From positions 1,364,001-1,428,000 of the forward strand of contig NZ_AP029028.1 in the NCBI RefSeq assembly GCF_037076565.1: 64,000 nucleotides of DNA, read 5' to 3'. Numbering within the stretch: position 1 is the stretch's first letter; each line of letters begins with the position of its first letter. The position numbers and the translations under genes were made by a program. Source of the DNA: Herbaspirillum sp. DW155 (GTDB taxonomy: Bacteria; Pseudomonadota; Gammaproteobacteria; Burkholderiales; Burkholderiaceae_D). Positions 10,721-19,043 of this stretch are shown in pieces. The notes below the pieces were generated by a model. The model did no database searches. It was not told where the DNA came from and saw nothing but the letters and a program-made list of their open reading frames with translations.

Positions 10721-12223
10721 ATGAATCCTTCCCTGACCAAGCGCGCCGCGCTTCGCCCGCGGGCGCTGATGACGCCGCTGCTGCTGGCCATGCTGCTGGG
10801 TGGCTGCACCCTGATGCCGGATTACCATCGTCCGGAAGCGCCGGTGGCGGCGCACTTCGCGGGCGACCACAGCGCAGCGCCGCCGGCCGGCACGCCCGCC
10901 CAGGCGGTGGCAGATATCGGCTGGCGTGATGTCTTCACCGATCCGGTATTGCAAAAAGTGATCGCTCTGAGTCTGGCCAACAACCGTGACCTGCGCGTGG
11001 CCGTGCTCAATATCGAGAAGGCGCGCGCCCAGTATGGGGTGCAGCGTGCGGCGCTGTTCCCGACCGTCAATGCCTCCACCAGCGAGTCCGCCAGCCGTAC
11101 GCCAGCCGATCTGTCCACCACCGGCCGTGCGCTGACTTCGCGCAGCTACACGGCCACGCTGGGCTTCAGCGCCTATGAACTGGATATGTTCGGCAAGGTC
11201 CGCAGTCTCAAGGAGCAGGCCCTGCAATCCTTCCTCTCCACCGCCGAGGCCCGTCGCAGCAGCCAGATCAGCCTGATCGCCGAAGTGGCCACGGCGTGGC
11301 TGACGCTGGCCTCGGACCAGGACCGCCTGCGCCTGGCCAGGGATACCCTGGCCAGCCAGAGCAGCAGCTATGAACTCACCAGACGCAGCTTTGAACTCGG
11401 TTCGTCGTCGGCGCTGACCCTGCGTCAGGCGCAGACCAGCGTGGAAAGCGCGCGCGTGGATGTGGAGAGCTATACCGCCCAGGTCGACCAGGACCGCAAT
11501 GCCCTGGTGCTGCTGGTGGGCAAGGATCTGCCCGACGAGCTGCTGCCCCATGGACTGCCCGATACCGCGCTGGCCGCGGCCAGTCCGCTGGCGACCATTC
11601 CGCCGGGCCTGCCCTCGGAACTGCTGCAGCGTCGTCCCGATATCGTCGAGGCCGAACGCAACCTGCGCGCGGCCAATGCCAACATCGGCGCAGCACGCGC
11701 GGCCTTCTATCCCAGCATCAGCCTGACTGCCGATGCCGGGACGGCCAGCTCGCGGCTGGCGGGATTGTTCAAGGGCGGTTCGGGTTCGTGGAGCTTCGTA
11801 CCGCAGATCTCGCTGCCGATCTTTGATGGCGGGGCCAACCAGGCCAATCTGGATATCGCCACCATCAGTCGCGACATCAATGTGGCCCAGTACGAGAAGG
11901 CCATCCAGACCGCCTTCCAGGAAGTCTCGGATGCGCTGGCCCAGCGCAATACCCTGGGCCGCCAGTTGAAGGCGCAGGAAGACCTGGTGGAAGCCAGCGA
12001 CGCTTCATACCGGCTCTCGCAGGCGCGCTTCAACAGTGGCGTGGACAGTTACCTGACGGTGCTCGATTCGCAGCGCACGCTCTACTCGGCGCAAAAGACC
12101 CTGATCGGTACGCGCCTGTCGCGCTGGACCAATCTGGTGACCTTCTACAAGACGCTGGGTGGCGGCTGGGTCGAGCGCACCGGTACTCCCGTGGCCGATG
12201 ACATGGCCACTGCCGAACCATGA
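10721..12223 (+). CDS. Outer-membrane efflux channel lipoprotein, OprM/TtgC type
   Basis: This 500-residue NodT-family outer-membrane factor has a lipobox (MLLGGC, Cys29) and the diagnostic [15 protein letters not shown] just after it. Two TolC-like repeats follow ([28 protein letters not shown]-like segment near residue 305). It would form the exit duct of the tripartite pump. It begins one base after the pump's stop and ends overlapping the next TetR start (ATGA), so all four genes look like one transcript. Confidence 0.93.
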   Translation: MNPSLTKRAALRPRALMTPLLLAMLLGGCTLMPDYHRPEAPVAAHFAGDHSAAPPAGTPAQAVADIGWRDVFTDPVLQKVIALSLANNRDLRVAVLNIEKARAQYGVQRAALFPTVNASTSESASRTPADLSTTGRALTSRSYTATLGFSAYELDMFGKVRSLKEQALQSFLSTAEARRSSQISLIAEVATAWLTLASDQDRLRLARDTLASQSSSYELTRRSFELGSSSALTLRQAQTSVESARVDVESYTAQVDQDRNALVLLVGKDLPDELLPHGLPDTALAAASPLATIPPGLPSELLQRRPDIVEAERNLRAANANIGAARAAFYPSISLTADAGTASSRLAGLFKGGSGSWSFVPQISLPIFDGGANQANLDIATISRDINVAQYEKAIQTAFQEVSDALAQRNTLGRQLKAQEDLVEASDASYRLSQARFNSGVDSYLTVLDSQRTLYSAQKTLIGTRLSRWTNLVTFYKTLGGGWVERTGTPVADDMATAEP

Positions 12224-12843
12224 GCGCGCGCGCCGACAAGACCCGCGCCGTGCTGCTCGACGCCGCGCTGGCCGCCTTTGCCAGGCGCGGCGTGCGGGCC
12301 ACCACGCTGGAGCACGTGGCGGCCAGCGCCGCCTTCACGCGCGGTGCGGTGTACTGGCACTTTCCGGACAAGGTGGCGCTGGTCAATGCGGTCTTCGATG
12401 ATCTGGTCTGGCCCTTCGACATCGGTCCCGAACTGGCGGTGTACCGCCAGAGCGAGCAGCCGCTGCTGCTGTTGCGCGAGGTGCTGTGGCTGAAGATGCT
12501 CGATTTCCTGCGCAACGTGCAGCAGCGCCGCCGCATGGAAGTGGTGCTGCGTTATCGCGGCACGCCCGAGCTGCCCGAGGAACTGGGCGAGCGCATCGGG
12601 TCGCTCAGCCTGCGCGCCCTGAAGCATCTCACCGCCGCGCTCAACATCGCCTACGAGCGCGGCGAGCTGCGGCGCGGCCTCACGCCCATCGACGTGGCGC
12701 GCTGCCTGGTGGCGGCCTGCATGGGGGTGATTGCCGAACACATGGAAGATCCGCAGGCGCGTCTGGAAAACTCCTTCCACCTGACGCCGCTGCTGGTGCT
12801 GCAAGGCGCCAGCGCGCGCGAAGCTGAACCGGAAGAAGTCTGA
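12220..12843 (+). CDS. Second TetR/AcrR-type regulator at the end of the efflux operon
   Basis: This 207-residue protein has an N-terminal TetR HTH ([33 protein letters not shown]) and an AcrR/TtgR-like C-terminal helical domain. The phrase GAVYWHFxxK is typical of AcrR and TtgR. Its ATG overlaps the stop codon of the channel gene, so it would be made in proportion to the pump. Another TetR gene already lies upstream of the operon, so this pump may have two repressors, or this one may act elsewhere. The two TetR proteins are clearly different in sequence. Confidence 0.88.
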   Translation: MSARADKTRAVLLDAALAAFARRGVRATTLEHVAASAAFTRGAVYWHFPDKVALVNAVFDDLVWPFDIGPELAVYRQSEQPLLLLREVLWLKMLDFLRNVQQRRRMEVVLRYRGTPELPEELGERIGSLSLRALKHLTAALNIAYERGELRRGLTPIDVARCLVAACMGVIAEHMEDPQARLENSFHLTPLLVLQGASAREAEPEEV

Positions 12844-12850
12844 ACAACCC

Positions 12851-13771
12851 CTACTGACGTGCGCCGGCGCGCGCAATCAGGGTATTGAGGAAGGCGCGCG
12901 CGGCGTTGGGCAAGGTGCGGCCGGCCAGGGACTGGATTTCCAGCTGCAGGGTATTCATGTCCTTGTCGCGGATGGGCAGCGCCGCCAGCTGTCCTTCGCG
13001 CACCAGCTTGCGGATCGGCAGGGCGGCCGAGAAGCCGATGCCGTCGCCGGCCATCACGAAGCACAGCAAGGCGCTGATGGAGTCGGCCGCCAGGGTCGGC
13101 TCCAGCAGCACGTTGCGGCGGCTGCAGCAGGCGTCGATCAAGCGCCGCATGGTGATGTTCTTCTGCGGCATGGCCAGCGGAAAGGGCGCCAGTTCCGACA
13201 GACTGACCTGCCTGCGATGGGCCAGCGCATGGTCCGGCCGCATCACCGCCATGATGGGCGCGCGCTGGGCGAATTCAACCTTGATGTCAGGATCGGGCGC
13301 CATCGTGAAGGTCAGGCCCAGGTCTACCGCACCTTCGCGGATCTGCTGCGCCACATGCACGGCATTGCCTACGGAAAGCTGGAAGCGGATGCCCTTGTGC
13401 TGGCGGCAGAACTGTTCGATGGCAGCCGGTACGAATTCCAGCGCGAAGCCCTCGGTGGTGGCCAGTTTCACCTCGCCACGGCGCAAGCCCTTCAGGGCCG
13501 CCAGTTCATTGCCGATGCGTTCGGCTTCCAGTTGCTGGCGCAGCGCATGCGCAGCCAGCAGCTCGCCGGCGGCATTGGGCCGCATGCCGCGCGAGACGCG
13601 CTCGAACAAGGGCGTGTCAAGCTCGGCCTCGAGCCGGGCGATCTGGCGGCTGATGGCCGAGGACGCCACGTTGAGCGTATTGGCCGCTTCGGTAATGGAA
13701 CCGCGCCGCACGACTTCGAGGAAGTAACGCACGGCCGTCTCTTGCAGGACGCGGGTATGGATGATGGACAT
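12851..13771 (-). CDS. LysR-type regulator divergent from the MFS-amidase cluster
   Basis: This is a 306-residue LysR protein of normal length. The HTH spans residues about 14-73 (RRGSITEAANTLNVASSAISRQIARLE), followed by a periplasmic-binding-like effector domain (IREGAVDLGLTF). It starts 142 bp from the divergent MFS transporter gene, and that spacer holds a T-N11-A palindrome of the LysR type. It is therefore the likely activator of the transporter-amidase-RidA-oxidoreductase genes, with autoregulation expected. Its 3' end converges on the second TetR gene 7 bp away. Confidence 0.88.
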   Translation of the reverse strand: MSIIHTRVLQETAVRYFLEVVRRGSITEAANTLNVASSAISRQIARLEAELDTPLFERVSRGMRPNAAGELLAAHALRQQLEAERIGNELAALKGLRRGEVKLATTEGFALEFVPAAIEQFCRQHKGIRFQLSVGNAVHVAQQIREGAVDLGLTFTMAPDPDIKVEFAQRAPIMAVMRPDHALAHRRQVSLSELAPFPLAMPQKNITMRRLIDACCSRRNVLLEPTLAADSISALLCFVMAGDGIGFSAALPIRKLVREGQLAALPIRDKDMNTLQLEIQSLAGRTLPNAARAFLNTLIARAGARQ

Positions 13772-13790
13772 GATGCAGGTATTCTAGGAA

Positions 13791-13844
13791 TGGTTTGCCG
13801 ATTCGGCAATCACTAATTCGAAAACTTGTACTTGTGGCAAACCA
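13791..13844. promoter_or_regulatory. LysR binding region between the divergent LysR and MFS genes
   Basis: TTGCCGATTCGGCAA (13795-13809) is a palindrome with 6-base arms and fits the T-N11-A LysR box. In addition TGGTTTGCC (13791-13799) is repeated in inverted form as GGCAAACCA (13836-13844). Two sites about 40 bp apart suit the recognition and activation sites of a LysR dimer pair. Confidence 0.6.
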
Positions 13845-13913
13845 CTGCGCGGCTTAGGATGGCTTCACGAACCGGCGGCAAGGTGCCCGCCGTCGCGCCG
13901 CGAGGGATGCTTC

Positions 13914-15149
13914 ATGGATGCTGCAAAGGCTGCAATGACGAACGCGAAGGGCGGGAGCCGCTACCAATACCTGGTCCTGGTCCTGCTTTATCTGGGCTGG
14001 TGCGTGTCCTACATCGACCGTGCCGCCATCACCTTTGCGGCAACCCAGATCGCCAGCGAATTCCACCTGAAACCCTCGGACCTGGGCATCCTGCTGTCCA
14101 GCTTCTTCCTCGGCTATTCGCTGCTGCAACTGCCGGGCGGCTGGCTGGCCGACCGCTACGGCTCGCGGCCGGTGATCGTCATTTCCATCCTGCTGTGGTC
14201 GGTCTTCACGGGCGTGACCGGCATGGCCTGGTCGATCACCAGCCTGGTGGTGATCCGCTTCATCTTCGGGCTGGGCGAGGGCGCGTTTCCGGCCGCCAGC
14301 GTCAAGGGCGTGGCGGAAAACTTCAGCCGCGCCGACCGCCCCAAGATGTCGTCTTTGCTGATGTCCTCCAACTACATCGGCAGCATGCTGGCTCCCCTGC
14401 TGATTGCGCCGCTGATCGTGCACTTCGGCTGGCGTGCGGTGTTCCATACCATCGGCATTGCCGGACTGGTGTTCGCGCTGGTGTACTGGTTCTGCGTGCG
14501 GCCGGTGATGCCGGGCAAGGACGGTCCCAAGGCCATCAACAAGGAGGCGTTCGCGGCGCTGCTGAAGATGCCGCTGATGTGGAAGATCGTGGCGGTGTGG
14601 TTTGGTCTCTCCATCATCAACAAGGGCCTGGACTCCTGGATGCCGACCTATCTGATGACCGTGCGCGGCCTGAACTTGAAAGCCGTCGGCCTGTTGCTGC
14701 CGCTGCCCTACATCATGGCCGGCCTGTCCACCGCCATCGGCGGCTGGATCATGGTGCGCTTCTTCGATGGCCGCGAAAAGCTGCTGCTGATCGTCTCCTC
14801 GCTGCTGACCGCCGTCTTCGTCTACTGCATGTACACTGCCCACACCGTCGAGGGGGTGATCGCCTGGCAATGCCTGGCCTACTTCTTCAAGTCCTTCGTG
14901 CTGGCCACCTGCATCGCGCTGCCGACCAAGCTGCTGCAGGCGCAACTGGTGGGCAGCGGCGTGGGCATGGTCAACCTGGGCGGACAACTGGCCGGTTTCA
15001 TTTCGCCGCTGGTGATCGGTTTCCTGGTCAGCGCCTTCGCCAATTACGATTACGCCTTTGCCTTCCTGATCGGGGCGGCCTTGTTCTCGGTGCTGGTGAG
15101 CCTGTTCATCCACACCAGCAAGACCACCGGCCGGATGCAGCCCGTCTGA
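13914..15149 (+). CDS. MFS transporter, anion:cation symporter (ACS) type
   Basis: This is a 411-residue, 12-helix major facilitator protein. The first loop carries the MFS signature (GGWLADRYGSRPV), and the N-terminus (LGWCVSYIDRAAITFAATQI) is typical of the ACS group that takes up organic acids such as hexuronates and tartrate. It starts with ATG after AGGGATG and is followed 19 bp later by the amidase gene. It probably imports the substrate or an intermediate of the amidase pathway. The solute cannot be told from sequence. Confidence 0.88.
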   Translation: MDAAKAAMTNAKGGSRYQYLVLVLLYLGWCVSYIDRAAITFAATQIASEFHLKPSDLGILLSSFFLGYSLLQLPGGWLADRYGSRPVIVISILLWSVFTGVTGMAWSITSLVVIRFIFGLGEGAFPAASVKGVAENFSRADRPKMSSLLMSSNYIGSMLAPLLIAPLIVHFGWRAVFHTIGIAGLVFALVYWFCVRPVMPGKDGPKAINKEAFAALLKMPLMWKIVAVWFGLSIINKGLDSWMPTYLMTVRGLNLKAVGLLLPLPYIMAGLSTAIGGWIMVRFFDGREKLLLIVSSLLTAVFVYCMYTAHTVEGVIAWQCLAYFFKSFVLATCIALPTKLLQAQLVGSGVGMVNLGGQLAGFISPLVIGFLVSAFANYDYAFAFLIGAALFSVLVSLFIHTSKTTGRMQPV

Positions 15150-15168
15150 TTCAACCAAAAGGAATTTC

Positions 15169-16698
15169 ATGTCCGTCACCTCCGACACACTCGTCGAAAA
15201 AAGTGCCGTCGAACTGCGCCAGCTGATCGGCAGCAAACAGCTCTCCCCGGTGGAATTGCTGGAGGCCTGCATCACCCGCATCGAAGAGATCAATCCCCAC
15301 ATCAATGCCGTGACCGCCACCTGCTTCGAGCGCGCCCGTCAGGAGGCGCGCGCAGCCGAGCAGGCGGTCATGGCCGGTGGCCCGCTGGGCCTGCTGCACG
15401 GCCTGCCCATCGGGATCAAGGATCTTGAGGAGACCGAGGGGCTGCTCACCACCTACGGTTCGCCGATCTATCGCGGCAATGTCCCCGCGCGTGACAACGC
15501 ACTGGTGGCGCGGCTGCGTGCGGCCGGTGCGATTGTCGCCGGCAAGACCAACGTGCCCGAGATGGGCGCGGGCGCCAACAGTCGCAATACCGTATGGGGT
15601 GCCACCGGCAATCCCTTCAATCCCTGGTTGAACGCCGGCGGTTCTTCCGGCGGATCGGCCGCGGCGCTGGCGGTGGACCTGCTGCCGATGTGCTCGGGGT
15701 CCGATACCGGTGGCTCGTTGCGCATTCCGGCGGCCAAGTGCGGCGTGGTCGGCTTTCGCCCGTCGCCGGGCCTGGTGCCGAGCGAGCGCAAGCTGCTGGG
15801 CTGGACGCCCATCTCGGTGGTCGGCCCGATGGGCCGCGACGTGGCCGATACCGTGCTGCAATTGCGCGCCACCCTGGGCCTGCATGCCAGCGATCCCCTG
15901 AGCTACGCCGTCGATGACGCTGCCTTTGCGGCCTTGCCACCGGTGGACCTGTCGCGCCTGCGCATCGGCTATACCGAAGACTTTGGCGTGTGCGAGGTGG
16001 ATAACGGCATCCGTGAGGTATTCCGCCAGAAGATGGCCGCCATCGGCAGCTTCGTGCAGGTCTGCGAACCGGTCGGGGTGGACATGGGCGAGGCCCATCG
16101 CGCCTTCGACGTGATCCGCGCCGAGGCCTTCGTGGCCGGTTTCGAAGCGGCCTACCGGCGCGATCCCGCTTCGCTGGGGCCCAATACCCGCGCCAACTAC
16201 GAGATGGGTGCGGCCATGAGCCTGTCCGACTGCGCCTGGGCGCAGGGCGAGCAGACCCGGCTGTTCCGCCGCTTCCAGCAGCTCTATGCGCGCTATGACC
16301 TGATCATTTCGCCGACCACGCCGGTCTCGCCCTTCCCCTGGAGCGAGCTGTACCTGAAGGAAGTCAACGGCGTGGCGCTGGAAAATTATTATCGCTGGCT
16401 GGCCCTGACCTATGTGGTCACGCTGGCCACCAATCCCTCCATCTCGCTGCCGTGCGGACGCGATCATCGCGGCATGCCGTTCGGCCTGCAGATCACCGGC
16501 GCCTTCCGCGACGATGCCCGCCTGCTGGCCTGGGCTGGCGCGCTGGAAGCGGCGTTCGCGGGCGACGCGGCATTGCGCCGGCCGCGTCCGGACCTGGCGC
16601 AGTTGAAGACTGTTCATGCACCGCTGACCTCCATCGTCACCCATCCGCCCATCCTCGATGGCGTGGCAACGGCGGCGGCTGCGCAAGCTGCGGTATAA
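15169..16698 (+). CDS. Amidase, amidase-signature family
   Basis: This 509-residue amide hydrolase has the Ser-cisSer-Lys triad: Lys84 (GIKDLEE), a cis-Ser at 159 or 160 (NAGGSSGGSAAALA) and the nucleophile Ser183 (GSDTGGSLRIPAAK). It should release ammonia or an amine from a carboxamide. It has no transit signal and is cytoplasmic. It lies between the MFS gene and ridA and is probably part of the same catabolic operon. The related GatA subunit is unlikely because no gatB or gatC is near and the sequence is of the stand-alone type. Confidence 0.9.
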   Translation: MSVTSDTLVEKSAVELRQLIGSKQLSPVELLEACITRIEEINPHINAVTATCFERARQEARAAEQAVMAGGPLGLLHGLPIGIKDLEETEGLLTTYGSPIYRGNVPARDNALVARLRAAGAIVAGKTNVPEMGAGANSRNTVWGATGNPFNPWLNAGGSSGGSAAALAVDLLPMCSGSDTGGSLRIPAAKCGVVGFRPSPGLVPSERKLLGWTPISVVGPMGRDVADTVLQLRATLGLHASDPLSYAVDDAAFAALPPVDLSRLRIGYTEDFGVCEVDNGIREVFRQKMAAIGSFVQVCEPVGVDMGEAHRAFDVIRAEAFVAGFEAAYRRDPASLGPNTRANYEMGAAMSLSDCAWAQGEQTRLFRRFQQLYARYDLIISPTTPVSPFPWSELYLKEVNGVALENYYRWLALTYVVTLATNPSISLPCGRDHRGMPFGLQITGAFRDDARLLAWAGALEAAFAGDAALRRPRPDLAQLKTVHAPLTSIVTHPPILDGVATAAAAQAAV

Positions 16699-16715
16699 AT
16701 TATTTAGTTCAGTTC

Positions 16716-16729
16716 ATCGATGCATCGAT
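16716..16729. promoter_or_regulatory. 14-bp perfect palindrome upstream of ridA
   Basis: ATCGATGCATCGAT is self-complementary and lies in the 65-bp gap between the amidase and ridA. It is followed by a tandem run of GATTCACT (about 16735-16751). The gap is AT-rich compared with its surroundings and ridA has no obvious Shine-Dalgarno. This may be a protein binding site or internal promoter region; no factor can be named. Confidence 0.35.
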
Positions 16730-16763
16730 AAACCGATTCACTGATTCACTGATTGTCAAACTC

Positions 16764-17114
16764 ATGAGCCCTATCCAACGTTTCAATACCAACGCCCGCA
16801 TGAGCCAGCTGGTGCTCGCCAATGGTTTCGCCTTCGTCGCCGGTCAGGTGCCTAATCAGGCGGGTGCGCCCATCGCACAGCAGGCCAGCGAGGTACTGGC
16901 CAAGATCGATGCGCAGTTGCAGGCGCAGGGCATCGGCCGCGAACGCATCGTCAGCGCCAATGTCTGGCTCTCCAGCCCGGCGCATTTCGCCGAGTTCAAT
17001 GCCGTCTGGGATGCCTGGGTGCCGGCGGGTCATGCGCCCACGCGGGCCTGCGTGCAGGCCTTGCTGATGGCGCCGGGGCTGGATGTGGAAGTGGCCGTCA
17101 TCGCCGCTCTCTGA
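16764..17114 (+). CDS. RidA-family enamine/imine deaminase
   Basis: This 116-residue protein belongs to the YjgF/YER057c/UK114 (Rid) family. The N-terminal RFNTNARMSQLVLANG and VAGQVP match the family start. The conserved Arg is in PTRACVQALL, where it binds the carboxylate of a 2-imino acid. Rid proteins hydrolyse reactive imines or enamines. Placed next to an FAD oxidoreductase that would create an imine, the role looks pathway specific. It lacks a recognisable ribosome binding site. The ATG was chosen because family homology starts right after it. Confidence 0.85.
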   Translation: MSPIQRFNTNARMSQLVLANGFAFVAGQVPNQAGAPIAQQASEVLAKIDAQLQAQGIGRERIVSANVWLSSPAHFAEFNAVWDAWVPAGHAPTRACVQALLMAPGLDVEVAVIAAL

Positions 17115-17135
17115 AATCGCGTCAGGAGCATGCCC

Positions 17136-18275
17136 ATGAGCCAGCACGGCCGCGTCGACTATCTCATCATCGGTGCCGGCATTGCCGGCGCTTCCATCGC
17201 CTACTGGCTGGCGCGCCATGGCAGCGTCATGCTGGCCGAGCGCGAATCGCAGCCGGGCTATCACAGCACCGGCCGTTCGGCCGCGCTCTACATGGCAAGC
17301 TACGGTCCGCCGCAGGTGCGGGCGCTGACCTGTGCCAGCCGCGCCTTCTTCGATCATCCGCCTGAAGGTTTCGCCGAACATGCCTTGCTCACGCCGCGCG
17401 GCGCCTTGTTCTACGCGACCTCTGCGTTGCGCGCGGAACTCGATGCCCACGAAGCGCTGGTGCGTTCCGTGTCCGACCAGGTGCAGCGGCTGGACGCCGC
17501 GCAGACCCGCGCCATGGTGCCGGTGCTGCGGGAGGACGATCTGATCGGTGCGGTCTACGAGGAAGATGCCGCCGACATCGATGTGCATGCCTTGCACCAG
17601 GGCTTCCTGCGCGGCGCACGGGCCGCTGGCGCGCGCGTGGTGTGTGGCGCCGAGGTGCAGTCTCTGCAGTATGCGGATGAGCCAGGGCAGGGTACCTGGC
17701 GCGTGCAGACCACGCAGGGTGAGATGCTGGCGGGCGTGGTCATCAACGCCGCCGGTGCCTGGGCCGACGAGATCGGCCGGCTGGCCGGGGCCGCGCCCAT
17801 CGGGCTGGTGCCGAAGCGGCGCTCGGCCTTCACCTTTGCCGCGCCGCCCGACAGCGCGCACTGGCCCATGTTCATGCCGGTCGATGAATCTTTCTACATC
17901 AAGCCGGATGCCGGTCTGCTGCTGGGCTCGCCCGCCAATGCCGACGCGGTTGTACCGCACGACGTGCAGGCCGAGGAACTGGATATCGCCATTGCCATCG
18001 ACCACATCCAGAACGGCACCACGCTGGAGATCCGCCGCCCCGCGCACGTCTGGGCCGGGCTGCGTTCCTTCGTAGAGGATGGCAGTTTCGTCGGTGGTTA
18101 CGATACCCGGTTGCCGGCCTTCTTCTGGGCCGCCGGGCAGGGCGGTTATGGCATCCAATCCGCGCCGGCTGCAGGGGAAACATATGCTGCCCTGATCCGC
18201 GGTGAAGCGGTGCCTTCGCATATCGCGCGCTTTGGCGTTGATGCGGCAGCCTTGAGTCCGGCGCGACTGGGCTGA
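17136..18275 (+). CDS. FAD-dependent oxidoreductase, D-amino-acid-oxidase (DAO) fold
   Basis: This 379-residue flavoenzyme of the DadA/GlpD/glycine-oxidase group has an N-terminal Rossmann motif (YLIIGAGIAGASIAYWLARHG) and a second FAD-contact segment (VVINAAGAWADEIGRLAG). The C-terminal GQGGYGIQSAPAAGE is typical of the family. It should oxidise a secondary or primary amine to an imine. ATG 17136 is preferred over ATG 17130 because AGGAG at 17124-17128 gives correct spacing. The 3' end overlaps the convergent unknown gene by 130 bp. Confidence 0.85.
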   Translation: MSQHGRVDYLIIGAGIAGASIAYWLARHGSVMLAERESQPGYHSTGRSAALYMASYGPPQVRALTCASRAFFDHPPEGFAEHALLTPRGALFYATSALRAELDAHEALVRSVSDQVQRLDAAQTRAMVPVLREDDLIGAVYEEDAADIDVHALHQGFLRGARAAGARVVCGAEVQSLQYADEPGQGTWRVQTTQGEMLAGVVINAAGAWADEIGRLAGAAPIGLVPKRRSAFTFAAPPDSAHWPMFMPVDESFYIKPDAGLLLGSPANADAVVPHDVQAEELDIAIAIDHIQNGTTLEIRRPAHVWAGLRSFVEDGSFVGGYDTRLPAFFWAAGQGGYGIQSAPAAGETYAALIRGEAVPSHIARFGVDAAALSPARLG

Positions 18276-19033
18276 GCGACTGCGAGGGGCACGCTGTCGG
18301 GCGTGCCCAGGCTGCTTTCCGGCGGGCTCGTGCGGTGTCCCGAGGCAGCATCCTCATGCGCCTGCATGGCCTCGACCAGCTTGTGCAGCACTTGCCCGGT
18401 CAGGTGATCGAGCAGGCCATCGTGATCCTGCTCGTACCTCTTCAGCAGGCGCAGACAATCCCGGTCTGTCCACATCCAGTCTCCGCTGCGGCTCTGTGGC
18501 GGGAGCTGCGCGCGCGCCGCCAGCGGCAGCGGCGCAATATCTTCATGCCAGGCCCACAGGTAGTTGCTCACGTGCTCCCGCGCGAAGGGCAGGCCACAGA
18601 CGCTGGCCACCAGCGGATCGTGGCGCGCAGTGAAATCGATCACCTCGCGCCGCACCGTACCGTCGGGCATGGGATGCAGGGCTTCGATCCAGCAATGGTA
18701 ATCCTTGAGTTCGGACAGCTTGCGTGCGCTGCGCCGCGCCTTGCGCCCCGGATGCAGGGCGACGTAGAGACCGCCGCCACAGTCGATGATCTCGCCGCCC
18801 GACAGGGCGGTGTAGGGGCGATTGAGCAGCAGGCGCAGCACGCGGGCGCCGACCAGGGCGTAATCGGCGCAGCGGCCCAGCGTGCCCATGGTCAGGCGTG
18901 CCTGGGCGGCGGCGTCTTCCATGACTGCATTGAGTGCGGCATCGATCAGGTGGCGCATGGCCGGCTCGACCGGAAAGCCCAGTACGGCGCCCTGGCCGGC
19001 TGGAACGCAGGAAAGCGGTGCAGCGGTGGACAT
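18146..19033 (-). CDS. Unknown protein with a transglutaminase-like Cys-His-Asp pattern
   Basis: I do not recognise this 295-residue protein with confidence. It contains CADYALVGARVL near residue 55, then DYHCWIEAL near 110 and EVIDFTARHDP near 130. This Cys, His and Asp order resembles the transglutaminase/arylamine-acetyltransferase fold. There is no signal peptide or membrane helix. It is the last gene of a leftward cluster after flgE (10 bp gap, ribosome site GGGAG). Its last 43 codons overlap the oxidoreductase gene on the other strand, so its C-terminal tail (low complexity, Pro/Ala/Ser) may be an extension without function. Confidence 0.6.
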   Translation of the reverse strand: MSTAAPLSCVPAGQGAVLGFPVEPAMRHLIDAALNAVMEDAAAQARLTMGTLGRCADYALVGARVLRLLLNRPYTALSGGEIIDCGGGLYVALHPGRKARRSARKLSELKDYHCWIEALHPMPDGTVRREVIDFTARHDPLVASVCGLPFAREHVSNYLWAWHEDIAPLPLAARAQLPPQSRSGDWMWTDRDCLRLLKRYEQDHDGLLDHLTGQVLHKLVEAMQAHEDAASGHRTSPPESSLGTPDSVPLAVAQPSRAGLKAAASTPKRAICEGTASPRIRAAYVSPAAGADWMP

Positions 19034-19043
19034 CGACGCTCCC

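Noticed and set aside
7420-10809. Very long open frame on the minus strand, antisense to the RND pump
   Set aside because: It is rich in His, Arg, Gly and Gln with no domain, as expected for the antisense of a GC-rich gene. The plus-strand pump is unmistakable.
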